From an uncultured Methanobrevibacter sp. (GTDB lineage: Archaea > Methanobacteriota > Methanobacteria > Methanobacteriales > Methanobacteriaceae): 15,048 bases of DNA. Positions 5,842 through 12,947 of the stretch are shown here, one piece after another. The stretch covers positions 1 to 15,048 of the forward strand of contig NZ_CALDKF010000060.1 of the NCBI RefSeq assembly GCF_937898925.1, read 5' to 3'. The position numbers and the translations under genes were made by a program. The notes beneath the pieces were generated by a model. That model did not search any database. It was not told the DNA's origin and worked only from the letters and a program-made list of their open reading frames with translations. How positions within the stretch are numbered: position 1 is the stretch's first letter; every line of letters begins with the position of its first letter.

Positions 5842-8235
5842 ATGAAAACGGAAAAGGTATTGGTTGAAGGGATTGTACAGGGAGTAGGATTCAGACCCTT
5901 CGTATATAGGATAGCTACTGAATTGGAACTGGCAGGTTATGTCAGAAACTTGGGAAATGTTGTAGAGATAATTATCCAAGGTTCAGACGAGAAAATAACT
6001 GATTTCATATTCAAACTCCAGAATGAGCTTCCGCCAATAGCTAAAATAAACAATCTGGAAACTGAAGAGCTTGCAAATGATGAAAAATATGCTGATTTTA
6101 CAATCAAGGAAAGTTCAGACAGTTTCTCTGGAACATCCGTCATTCCACCAGATTTGGCAATCTGCGATAAGTGCTTGGAAGAGATAAACGATCCAAACAA
6201 CAGAAGATACAATTATCCATTCAATGCATGCACCGATTGCGGACCTCGTTTTACTGTAATTGAAAACGTTCCATATGACAGGGATAAGACCACTATGGAT
6301 GACTTCCCATTATGCGATGAATGTGAGGTGGAATACAAAAACCCATTAGACAGACGTTACCATGCAGAAGCAAGCTGTTGTGAAGTTTGTGGACCATCTT
6401 TGGAATTGTATAAGAATGATGATCAAACTCCAGTTAAGGTTGATTGCGAAGACCCATTGGAAGAAACCGCAAAACTCCTCGATGAAGGAAAGATATTTGC
6501 AATCAAGGGAATTGGAGGAACACACTTAGTGGCAAATGTAATGCTTGAGGACACTGTAAACCTTTTAAGGGAAAGGTTAGGAAGAGAAAATCAGGCATTT
6601 GCAGTTATGAGTCCAGACATTGAAACAGTTAAAGGATATGCAATTGTATCAGATGCTGAAGAGGAAACATTATTGTCAAAGGAAAGACCTATTGTAATCC
6701 TAAAGAAGAGTGAAAACTATGATTTTGCACAGTCAGTTTCACCAGGATTGCACAATATAGGAGTGATGTTACCTTATGCACCGCTCCATCATCTTCTATT
6801 CAATCATACTGACACTCCAGCTTACATCATGACTTCAGCAAATGTTCCTGGAGAGCCAATGATGATTACAAATGAGGAAATACTCAAAAATCTCGACACA
6901 ATAGCTGACTATTACCTAATTCACAACAGAAGAATATTGAACAGATGCGATGATTCTGTAGCAAGATTCAGAAACAATGAGTTAGCATTCATTAGACGTT
7001 CAAGAGGATACACACCAGAGCCTTATGACTTGAAGGGAAAATACACAAATCTCAATCCGGAATTTGACAATCTCAATATTCTTGCACTTGGACCAGAGCT
7101 TGATGTAACATTTACAATCCTCAAGAACTCAAAGGCATATGTATCACAGCATATTGGAAATACAAACAAGTACAGAACCTATGAATTCCTTCAGGAAGCA
7201 ATCAAGCATATGATGAGGATTACAAAAACAGACAGTTTTGATGCAATAGCTTGCGATTTGCATCCTCAATTCTTCACCACAAAGCTTGCAAGGGAATATG
7301 CAGAGGAATATGACTGCCCATTGATACAGGTTCAACACCATCATGCTCATGGAATCTCACTATTGAATGACCATTATAATGAAAACAGCTCAAATGATGA
7401 GATGATCATTATAGCTGCTGACGGAGTAGGATATGGTGGAGACGGCAACTCTTGGGGAGGAGAAATATTATACACAAATATTGGAGACTATGAGAGAACA
7501 GCATCCCTAATGCCTCAAAAGATGCCTGGTGGAGATTTATGTACCAAATATCCTGCAAGAATGCTTGCAGCAATATTGTCTAACCCTAATAGTGACTACG
7601 AAAGTGAAAAGTACACTGAAGATTATGTGAAGGAACTCTTGAACAAGAATTACATTGACTCTTTCCAACATGGAGCGATCGAAATAAAAAGCCTATTCAG
7701 GCAATTGGAAACCAATCTCAATGTTGGAATAAACACCAGTACAGGAAGAGTTCTTGACTCCGTTTCAACTGCACTCCATATTTGTGATGAAAGAACTTAT
7801 GAAGGAGAGGCTTCCATGAAATTGGAATCATATGCATATGATTACAAGGAAGAGGACACTCTAGAGGATTTCCCAATTATCATCAAGGAATACGAAGATG
7901 AAAATGGAAAAAGAATGATTCTTGACACTACAGCAATAATGAGATATGTTGTAGACAAGATTGAAGATGGAGAAAACCTTAATAAGGTAGCAGTTGCAGG
8001 TCAAAAGGCAGTGAGCATTGGACTTGCAAAGCTTGCTATAGAATCCGCTAAGGAAAAAGGAATCAAAACAATTGGTGCAACCGGTGGAGTGTTCTACAAC
8101 GAGGCAATCACAGCACATATCAAGGAATATGTGGAAAATGAGGGATTCGAATTCATTCAACACATCAACTCCTGTCCTGGAGATGGTTCAGTATCATTAG
8201 GACAAGCAATTGTTGCAGGAATTAATTTAAAATAA
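5842..8235 (+). CDS. hypF: carbamoyltransferase HypF ([NiFe] hydrogenase maturation)
   Basis: HypF transfers carbamoyl from carbamoyl phosphate, through carbamoyl-adenylate, to the C-terminal cysteine of HypE, where it becomes the cyanide ligands of the [NiFe] site. All expected domains are present in 797 residues. Residues 1-90 are an acylphosphatase domain (GIVQGVGFRPFV at 10-21). Two CX2C-CX2C zinc fingers follow, at C108/C111/C130/C133 and C158/C161/C180/C183. A YrdC-like domain has KGIGGTHLVAN near 222-232 and TSANVPGEPM near 331-340. The C-terminal Kae1-like domain carries VQHHHAH near 497-503 and DGVGYGGDGNSWGGE. ATG 5842 directly follows the SD GGTGA (5835-5839); in-frame ATG 5833 overlaps that SD. 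In this organism the clients would be the methanogenic [NiFe] hydrogenases. Other hyp genes are not in the window. Confidence 0.96.
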   Translation: MKTEKVLVEGIVQGVGFRPFVYRIATELELAGYVRNLGNVVEIIIQGSDEKITDFIFKLQNELPPIAKINNLETEELANDEKYADFTIKESSDSFSGTSVIPPDLAICDKCLEEINDPNNRRYNYPFNACTDCGPRFTVIENVPYDRDKTTMDDFPLCDECEVEYKNPLDRRYHAEASCCEVCGPSLELYKNDDQTPVKVDCEDPLEETAKLLDEGKIFAIKGIGGTHLVANVMLEDTVNLLRERLGRENQAFAVMSPDIETVKGYAIVSDAEEETLLSKERPIVILKKSENYDFAQSVSPGLHNIGVMLPYAPLHHLLFNHTDTPAYIMTSANVPGEPMMITNEEILKNLDTIADYYLIHNRRILNRCDDSVARFRNNELAFIRRSRGYTPEPYDLKGKYTNLNPEFDNLNILALGPELDVTFTILKNSKAYVSQHIGNTNKYRTYEFLQEAIKHMMRITKTDSFDAIACDLHPQFFTTKLAREYAEEYDCPLIQVQHHHAHGISLLNDHYNENSSNDEMIIIAADGVGYGGDGNSWGGEILYTNIGDYERTASLMPQKMPGGDLCTKYPARMLAAILSNPNSDYESEKYTEDYVKELLNKNYIDSFQHGAIEIKSLFRQLETNLNVGINTSTGRVLDSVSTALHICDERTYEGEASMKLESYAYDYKEEDTLEDFPIIIKEYEDENGKRMILDTTAIMRYVVDKIEDGENLNKVAVAGQKAVSIGLAKLAIESAKEKGIKTIGATGGVFYNEAITAHIKEYVENEGFEFIQHINSCPGDGSVSLGQAIVAGINLK

Positions 8236-8254
8236 TAAAAAAATCGTTTTAAAA

Positions 8255-8292
<38 letters not shown>

Positions 8293-8354
8293 TAAAAATA
8301 AAAAAATAAAAAAAGAATAGAATAATAAAAAAAGAATAATAAAATCAATTATTC

Positions 8355-8867
8355 CTAAAGCTCTTTAACAAAATGTTCAATAGGATATTTTCTTGCATGA
8401 AGAGGAGCAGGTCTTGCTTTTTCAGAAGGGTATCCTATAGGAAGAAGAGCTACTGATTCTAAATTTGAAGGCAATTCAAATACTTCATCCAAAACTCTTT
8501 TATCATAACCTCTTACCCAAACTGATCCAATTCCTAAATCCCATGCTTCAAGCATCATTTGAGTAATTGCAATACTTGCATCTACAACACCAGAATCATG
8601 ACCGTCAACTGCTTTCCATGAAACATCCTTATCATAACAGATAAGCAAAACTACAGGTGCATTGAAGCAATAAGGAGTTACTGTTCTTGCCTTTTCCAAT
8701 GCTTCCTCACTTTTCAAAACAAAAATCCTTTGAGGTTGGTAATTTGCAGCAGTAGGTGCAACTTGAGCTGCTCTTAAAATCTTATCTAGTTTTTCGCTTT
8801 CAATTTCCTTTTGAGAGTAATGTCTAACTGAGTATCTCTCTTCTGCTAATTGTAAAAAATCTTCCAT
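8355..8867 (-). CDS. nitroreductase-family FMN oxidoreductase
   Basis: Predicted NAD(P)H-dependent flavoprotein of 170 residues. The N-terminal RYSVRHYSQKEI is the typical FMN-phosphate-binding start of the family, APTAANYQPQ continues the FMN site, and LGIGSVWVRG and LLPIGYPSEKARP are the usual later motifs. At 170 residues it belongs to the short single-domain type, which acts as a homodimer with FMN at the interface. The natural substrate cannot be read from sequence. The ATG is preceded by GAGGT at a spacing of 7 nt. The gene lies between the hypF end (convergent) and the regulator at 9027-9533 (same strand, 159 nt upstream). That gap is AT-rich with several TATA-like strings, so a separate promoter is likely. 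No ferredoxin domain is fused. Confidence 0.9.
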   Translation of the reverse strand: MEDFLQLAEERYSVRHYSQKEIESEKLDKILRAAQVAPTAANYQPQRIFVLKSEEALEKARTVTPYCFNAPVVLLICYDKDVSWKAVDGHDSGVVDASIAITQMMLEAWDLGIGSVWVRGYDKRVLDEVFELPSNLESVALLPIGYPSEKARPAPLHARKYPIEHFVKEL

Positions 8868-9026
8868 GTTAATACCTCTAATAAAATACTTTTAAAAATA
8901 GAATACTGATTTTGAATATGATTAAATTAAAAAAATAAAAAAATAATAAGAATATTATAATAAATATCTATTAATAATATAATAAACTATAAAATACTAT
9001 TAATATACTAATATTATATAATAATT

Positions 9027-9533
9027 TTAATATCTATTATAAGTTCTTTCTAAGATATATTCTGCTCTTTCCTTTAAGTTGTCATATAAACGTATTTGGG
9101 CTTTCAATTCCTCAATAGCTTCTGTATGACCTTGGTCAATTCTCTTTTCAATATCCAATAACTTAGACCACTCATCACCAGAAGGCAATTGTTTGATATC
9201 ATTATGAGGATTTAATAAATCTTCAGAAAAAGATACATTGAATGAGTTTTTAGTAATTGTAATATGCACATTCACATCATTTGGCATATCATAATACTTA
9301 CGTGGACGACCTCTAACCACTTTTTTTGTTGAAGATGTTAAAATACCGACATCTTCCATAGCCCTTAAATGCTCAATGATAGCTTTCTGACCTATTTGGA
9401 GCTCTTGAGATATTTCACTAACAAATCTTGGCTCTTCCCTTAAGAGATCCATGATATCACGTCTAGTCTTACATCCCATAACATCAAGAATCGCTTCCAT
9501 ATCAACATCCTGTTGATTTTGGTTATGTTCCAT
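9027..9533 (-). CDS. winged-helix transcriptional regulator, ArsR/HSR1-like, probable heat-shock repressor
   Basis: The 168-residue protein has a winged helix at about residues 12-82: the first helices MEAILDVMGCKTRRDIMDLL, then FVSEISQELQIGQKAIIEHLRAMEDVGIL with the recognition helix near 47-60, then a basic wing, KKVVRGRPRKYYDM. This fits archaeal ArsR-like regulators. Residues 119-165 form a charged helical segment suited to dimerisation. ATG 9533 follows GGAGG at a spacing of 7 nt. The gene is divergent from grpE-dnaK-dnaJ, and three TAAC-N5-GTTA sites lie between them. The same core, CTAAC-N5-GTTAG, is what I recall for HSR1 of Archaeoglobus fulgidus. I therefore infer a heat-shock repressor that also controls itself. 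Family membership is firm; the regulatory role is inferred from context. Confidence 0.85.
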   Translation of the reverse strand: MEHNQNQQDVDMEAILDVMGCKTRRDIMDLLREEPRFVSEISQELQIGQKAIIEHLRAMEDVGILTSSTKKVVRGRPRKYYDMPNDVNVHITITKNSFNVSFSEDLLNPHNDIKQLPSGDEWSKLLDIEKRIDQGHTEAIEELKAQIRLYDNLKERAEYILERTYNRY

Positions 9534-9662
9534 AATTTGACCTCCATAATTTTAAAAAAGTAATTAATATTAATATTACAATTTATTTATAATTGATATT
9601 CCTATACAATATTTGAATTAATATTTTCATTAATATCTCTATACTAAAATATGGGCATAAGT

Positions 9663-9672
9663 ATTATATTAA
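9663..9672 (-). promoter_or_regulatory. probable TATA element of the regulator gene
   Basis: Read leftward, AACAAAAAG followed by TTAATATAAT (9672 down to 9663) looks like a BRE/TATA pair. AGTATAGAGA (9645 down to 9636) begins 27 bp beyond the TATA start, the expected place for initiation. This gives a leader of about 110 nt. The element abuts operator 1. Confidence 0.5.
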
Positions 9673-9682
9673 CTTTTTGTTA
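9670..9682. promoter_or_regulatory. operator 1, TAAC-N5-GTTA
   Basis: The site reads TAACTTTTTGTTA followed by CT. It overlaps the BRE side of the leftward TATA element of the regulator gene and lies 16 bp upstream of the rightward TATA box. It is identical in core and similar in spacer to operators 2 and 3. Confidence 0.7.
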
Positions 9683-9690
9683 CTAAAAAC

Positions 9691-9706
9691 CGAAATCTTT
9701 ATATAA
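9691..9706 (+). promoter_or_regulatory. BRE/TATA promoter directed to grpE-dnaK
   Basis: CGAAATC followed by TTTATATAA (9698-9706) is the best archaeal promoter in this gap. AGTATAGAGA at 9725-9734 lies 27 bp from the TATA start, so transcription should begin there. Operator 2 overlaps the last three bases of the TATA box, and operator 3 lies just past the start site, which fits repression by blocking TBP/TFB or polymerase. Confidence 0.65.
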
Positions 9707-9716
9707 CATTTTGTTA
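9704..9716. promoter_or_regulatory. operator 2, TAAC-N5-GTTA
   Basis: The site reads TAACATTTTGTTA followed by CT and starts 34 bp after operator 1. Its left half lies within the rightward TATA box, so a bound regulator would exclude TBP. Confidence 0.75.
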
Positions 9717-9724
9717 CTATAATA

Positions 9725-10147
9725 AGTATAGAGAAAGATAACATTTTGTTACTTTAATATAAATTGACAAAATAAAATCTAAATCCTACGGTTATTCATT
9801 AAAAATAGAACTTAAACAAATCAAAAAATCAAAGTTCTCTTGATAAATAGCCTAAACTCAAAAAGTTATTATAAGAAACCTATAAAATTCTAATAAATAA
9901 TAACAAACTGGATAAACACAAATCAAAGAACATTTCAAAATCCTCTTAAAAAAATCACACTATAAACAAAGATTTTCTTAGATTTAATACACACCTTAAA
10001 TCTAAAAATCATAAAACTTTTCTATTAACCCATATAATAGAAAATCCCAAATCTAAATTCTTTGATTAAAGTCAAAATATTAAAGGAGCTTATCGCTCTC
10101 TTTCTCTTATTATAATACTTTATGATAAATTCATTAAAGGTGAATAA
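9725..10147 (+). promoter_or_regulatory. long structured leader before grpE
   Basis: The stretch between the predicted start site and grpE has no gene that I can see. It has no ATG before 10122. By hand count of 9761-10080 there are about 17 G against 51 C. Inverted repeats are: 9807-9813/9832-9838 (7 bp); 9865-9872/9897-9904 (8 bp); 9978-9987/9996-10005 (10 bp, loop 8, plus five more pairs below a bulge to 9971/10010); 10018-10027/10035-10044 (10 bp, loop 7); and 10082-10089/10095-10103 (8 bp with one bulge). AATCAAAGAA (9921-9930) pairs perfectly with TTCTTTGATT (10058-10067) and encloses the two 10-bp hairpins. A nearer start, for example from TTATTATAAT at 10107-10116, cannot be excluded. 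Confidence 0.5.
9739..9751. promoter_or_regulatory. operator 3, TAAC-N5-GTTA
   Basis: The site reads TAACATTTTGTTA followed by CT, identical to operator 2 over 15 bp, and starts 35 bp after it. It would cover about +12 to +26 of the rightward transcript. Confidence 0.75.
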
Positions 10148-10780
10148 ATGGCTAAGAAAAATAAAACTAAATCTGAAGAAGAAATTGATGAGGAAGATCA
10201 ATCCAAACTTCAGGAAAAAGAAGAAAGCCCTTCTGAATCTAAAGAAGAGTCTTCACAAGAAGATGGCAAAGAAGAACCATCAAAAGAAGATGAAGGTGAA
10301 GACAGCGAATTAGATAAATTAAACAAAGACCTTGAGAGGAAAGATGAAGAAATCATAGAGCTTAAATCCCATATTCAAAGACTTCAAGCAGACTTTGATA
10401 ACTTTAGAAAACAAGGAGAAAAACAAAAGCAAGACCTAATAAGATATGCAAATGAAGGCCTTATTGTAAAATTCCTTGATATCTATGAGGATATGGAAAG
10501 GGCTCTTGAAAACTCAACCAATGAAGAGGAACTTAGAGAAGGTTTGGAATTAATTTATTCTAAAATGAAAAATACTTTAGAAAAGGAAGGTGTTGAAGAG
10601 ATTCCTGCAGTAGGAGAAAAGTTCGACCCATTCAAGCATGAAGCTTTGCTTACTGTAGACAGTCCAGATCATGAAAACAACGAAATCGTTGATGAACTTA
10701 TGAAAGGATACACCTTAAAGGATAAGGTAATCAAATACTCTAAAGTTAGAGTTTGCAAAAAAGCTAAAAAAGAAGAATAA
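10148..10780 (+). CDS. grpE: nucleotide exchange factor GrpE
   Basis: GrpE releases ADP from DnaK and so drives the chaperone cycle. Of 210 residues, the first ~57 are a low-complexity tail rich in E, K, S and D, longer than the core needs and probably disordered. Residues ~58-100 form the long dimer coiled coil (LERKDEEIIELKSHIQRLQ, then ADFDNFRKQ). The conserved C-terminal beta domain has FDPFKHEAL at 159-167 and GYTLKDKVIKYSKVRV at 187-202. ATG 10148 lies 4 nt after the SD AAAGGTGA (10136-10143). An overlapping frame opens at ATG 10122 but has no SD. dnaK follows after 193 nt without a clear terminator, so grpE-dnaK read-through is likely. Confidence 0.95.
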   Translation: MAKKNKTKSEEEIDEEDQSKLQEKEESPSESKEESSQEDGKEEPSKEDEGEDSELDKLNKDLERKDEEIIELKSHIQRLQADFDNFRKQGEKQKQDLIRYANEGLIVKFLDIYEDMERALENSTNEEELREGLELIYSKMKNTLEKEGVEEIPAVGEKFDPFKHEALLTVDSPDHENNEIVDELMKGYTLKDKVIKYSKVRVCKKAKKEE

Positions 10781-10810
10781 AAACAATAATAAAAAATAAT
10801 TAAAATTCAT

Positions 10811-10820
10811 ATTTATAAAT
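10811..10820 (+). promoter_or_regulatory. possible TATA element upstream of dnaK
   Basis: ATTTATAAAT in the grpE-dnaK gap could act as an internal promoter, with a start near 10838. The gap also has a 9-bp inverted repeat, CAAATATTT (10867-10875) with AAATATTTG (10902-10910). In DNA this AT-rich both are weak signals. Confidence 0.25.
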
Positions 10821-10973
10821 TATTTTAAAATTAAATAAAAATTAAAATTAAAATAATTTCTTTAATCAAATATTTTAAAACTAAAAAATATTTTAAATTT
10901 GAAATATTTGAAAATTAAAAAATTAAAAAATCAAAATAACTTTTATTAAAAACAAAATGTAAAGGTGAAAACT

Positions 10974-12872
10974 ATGTCTGATACTAAAAAAGAAAAAATT
11001 ATTGGAATTGACTTAGGTACTAGTAACTCTGCAGCATCTGTACTTGTTGGTGGTAAACCTACCGTTATCCCAAGTGCAGAAGGTGCAAGCCAATACGGTA
11101 AAGCATTCCCAAGTTATGTTGCATTCACTGAAGACGGTCAACAATTAGTTGGTGAACCAGCAAGAAGACAAGCTGTTACCAACCCAGAAAACACCATCAG
11201 TGCAATCAAAAGAAAAATGGGTACCGATTACAAAGTAACTATCCAAGGCAAACAATACACTCCACAAGAAATCTCTGCAAAAATCTTGCAAAAGATCAAA
11301 AAAGACGCAGAATCATTCTTAGGAGAACCTATCGAAAAGGCAGTTATTACCGTACCTGCTTACTTTGACGACAACCAAAGAACTGCAACCAAAGATGCAG
11401 GAACCATTGCAGGTCTTGATGTAGTAAGACTTGTAAACGAACCAACTGCAGCAAGTTTAGCTTACGGTATCGACAAGCAAGATGACGATGATGACGTTAA
11501 CATTTTAGTATTCGATTTAGGTGGAGGTACCTTAGACGTAACCATTATGGAATTTGGTGGAGGAGTATTTGAAGTACAATCCACTAGTGGGGACACTCAA
11601 CTCGGTGGTACCGACATGGACAACGCTTTAATGAACTACTTAGCAAGCCAGTTCAAAGCTGAAACCGGAATTGACTTAATGACTGATGACCAAGCAGTCC
11701 AAAGATTAAGAGAAGCAGCAGAAAAGGCAAAAATCGAATTGTCCACTACCTTAACAAGTGAAGTAAACTTACCATTCATTTGCATGGGAAATGACGGCAA
11801 ACCTCACAACTTAATTAACAATTTAAGTAGAGCAAAATTAGAAGAATTAGTAGATCCTATCGTAAACAAATGTGGTCAACCTATCAAACAAGCATTAGAC
11901 GATGCAAAAATGACCAAAAATGATATTGATAAAATCATCCTTGTTGGTGGACCTACCAGAATGCCAATCGTACAAAAATTCGTGGAAAACTTCATTGGAA
12001 AACCTGTAGAAAGAGGAATTGACCCAATGGAATGTGTAGCAATGGGTGCAGCTATTCAAGGTGGAGTACTCGCTGGAGAAATCAAAGACTTAGTTCTCTT
12101 AGACGTTACCCCATTATCCTTAGGTATTGAAACCTTAGGTGGAGTATCAACTACCCTTATTGAAAGAAACACTACAATTCCTGCTAAAAAATCTCAAATC
12201 TTCTCAACTGCAGCTGACAACCAACCTTCTGTAGACATTCACGTAGTTCAAGGGGAAAGAAAAATGGCAGCAGACAACACCACTCTTGGAAGATTCCAAT
12301 TAGTGGGAATACCTCCTGCACCAAGAGGAATGCCTCAAATTGAAGTAACCTTCGATATTGATGCAAACGGTATTATCAATGTAACTGCTCAAGACAAAGG
12401 AACAGGTAAGGAACAATCAATTACCATCACCTCTTCAACTAAATTAACTGATGAAGAAATCGAAAAAGCAGTTAAAGAAGCTGAAATGAATGCTGAAGCA
12501 GACAAGAAGAAACAAGAAGAAATTGAAGTTAGAAACAACGCTGACTCCATGATCTACACTGCAGAAAAAACCATCAATGAAGAGGAAATCAAAGACAAAG
12601 TCTCTGATGACGAAAGATCCAACATTGAAAGATTAGTTGCAGAACTTAGAGAATTAATCAGTGGCGATGACATTGCAGCAATCAAAGAGAAAACCGATGA
12701 ACTTACCAAAGTGGTTCAAGACATCGGTGCAAGAATCTACCAAGAAGCTGCAGCAGCTCAACAAGCAGCACAAGGTGCAGCTGGAGGAGCAGGTGTTGAT
12801 CCTAACGCAGGAGCAGGCACACAAGATGACGATGACGGCACTATTGATGCTGAATTCGAAGAGAAAAAATAG
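10974..12872 (+). CDS. dnaK: molecular chaperone DnaK (Hsp70)
   Basis: DnaK binds exposed hydrophobic segments of proteins under ATP control, with DnaJ and GrpE. The 632-residue protein is complete. The ATPase domain has GIDLGTSNSA at 11-20, VNEPTAASLAYGID near 155-167, VFDLGGGTLDVTI near 179-191 and ILVGGPTRMP near 322-331. The linker DLVLLDVTPLSLG (372-384) joins the substrate domain. The lid ends in an A/G/Q-rich tail and an acidic end, DDDDGTIDAEFEEKK. In the segment after NPENTISAIKRKMG the ~24-residue insertion of proteobacterial DnaK is missing, as in Gram-positive bacteria. This fits the known view that archaea took dnaK from bacteria. ATG 10974 lies 5 nt after the SD AAAGGTGA (10961-10968); the GTG at 10965 is inside that SD. 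Confidence 0.97.
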   Translation: MSDTKKEKIIGIDLGTSNSAASVLVGGKPTVIPSAEGASQYGKAFPSYVAFTEDGQQLVGEPARRQAVTNPENTISAIKRKMGTDYKVTIQGKQYTPQEISAKILQKIKKDAESFLGEPIEKAVITVPAYFDDNQRTATKDAGTIAGLDVVRLVNEPTAASLAYGIDKQDDDDDVNILVFDLGGGTLDVTIMEFGGGVFEVQSTSGDTQLGGTDMDNALMNYLASQFKAETGIDLMTDDQAVQRLREAAEKAKIELSTTLTSEVNLPFICMGNDGKPHNLINNLSRAKLEELVDPIVNKCGQPIKQALDDAKMTKNDIDKIILVGGPTRMPIVQKFVENFIGKPVERGIDPMECVAMGAAIQGGVLAGEIKDLVLLDVTPLSLGIETLGGVSTTLIERNTTIPAKKSQIFSTAADNQPSVDIHVVQGERKMAADNTTLGRFQLVGIPPAPRGMPQIEVTFDIDANGIINVTAQDKGTGKEQSITITSSTKLTDEEIEKAVKEAEMNAEADKKKQEEIEVRNNADSMIYTAEKTINEEEIKDKVSDDERSNIERLVAELRELISGDDIAAIKEKTDELTKVVQDIGARIYQEAAAAQQAAQGAAGGAGVDPNAGAGTQDDDDGTIDAEFEEKK

Positions 12873-12891
12873 ATTTGAATCAAATTAGTGG

Positions 12892-12947
12892 TAGATTAAA
12901 ATGATTATTAAAATATTTTAATAAGATTTTTAATCTATTTATTTTTT
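12892..12947 (+). terminator. near-perfect 46-bp palindrome with T-run after dnaK
   Basis: TAGATTAAAA (12892-12901) pairs with TTTTAATCTA (12928-12937). The inner TTATTAAAATATTTTAATAA (12905-12924) is a perfect 20-bp palindrome with the same centre. Only three opposed positions mismatch. A T-rich stretch with six T (12942-12947) follows. This should end most transcripts from grpE-dnaK. Confidence 0.65.

Noticed and set aside
9760..10147. RNase P RNA, SRP RNA or tRNA in the grpE leader
   Set aside because: The region is too AT-rich and G-poor, and none of the conserved elements of these RNAs is present.
10122..10313. 63-residue lysine-rich frame starting upstream of grpE
   Set aside because: It has no SD, overlaps grpE in another frame, and its Lys-rich content is what the Glu/Lys-rich start of grpE gives when shifted.
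10950..10962. AAACAAAATGTAA next to the dnaK SD, 11 of 13 matches to the operator (reverse orientation)
   Set aside because: Both half-sites carry a mismatch, and such A-rich matches are expected by chance in this composition.
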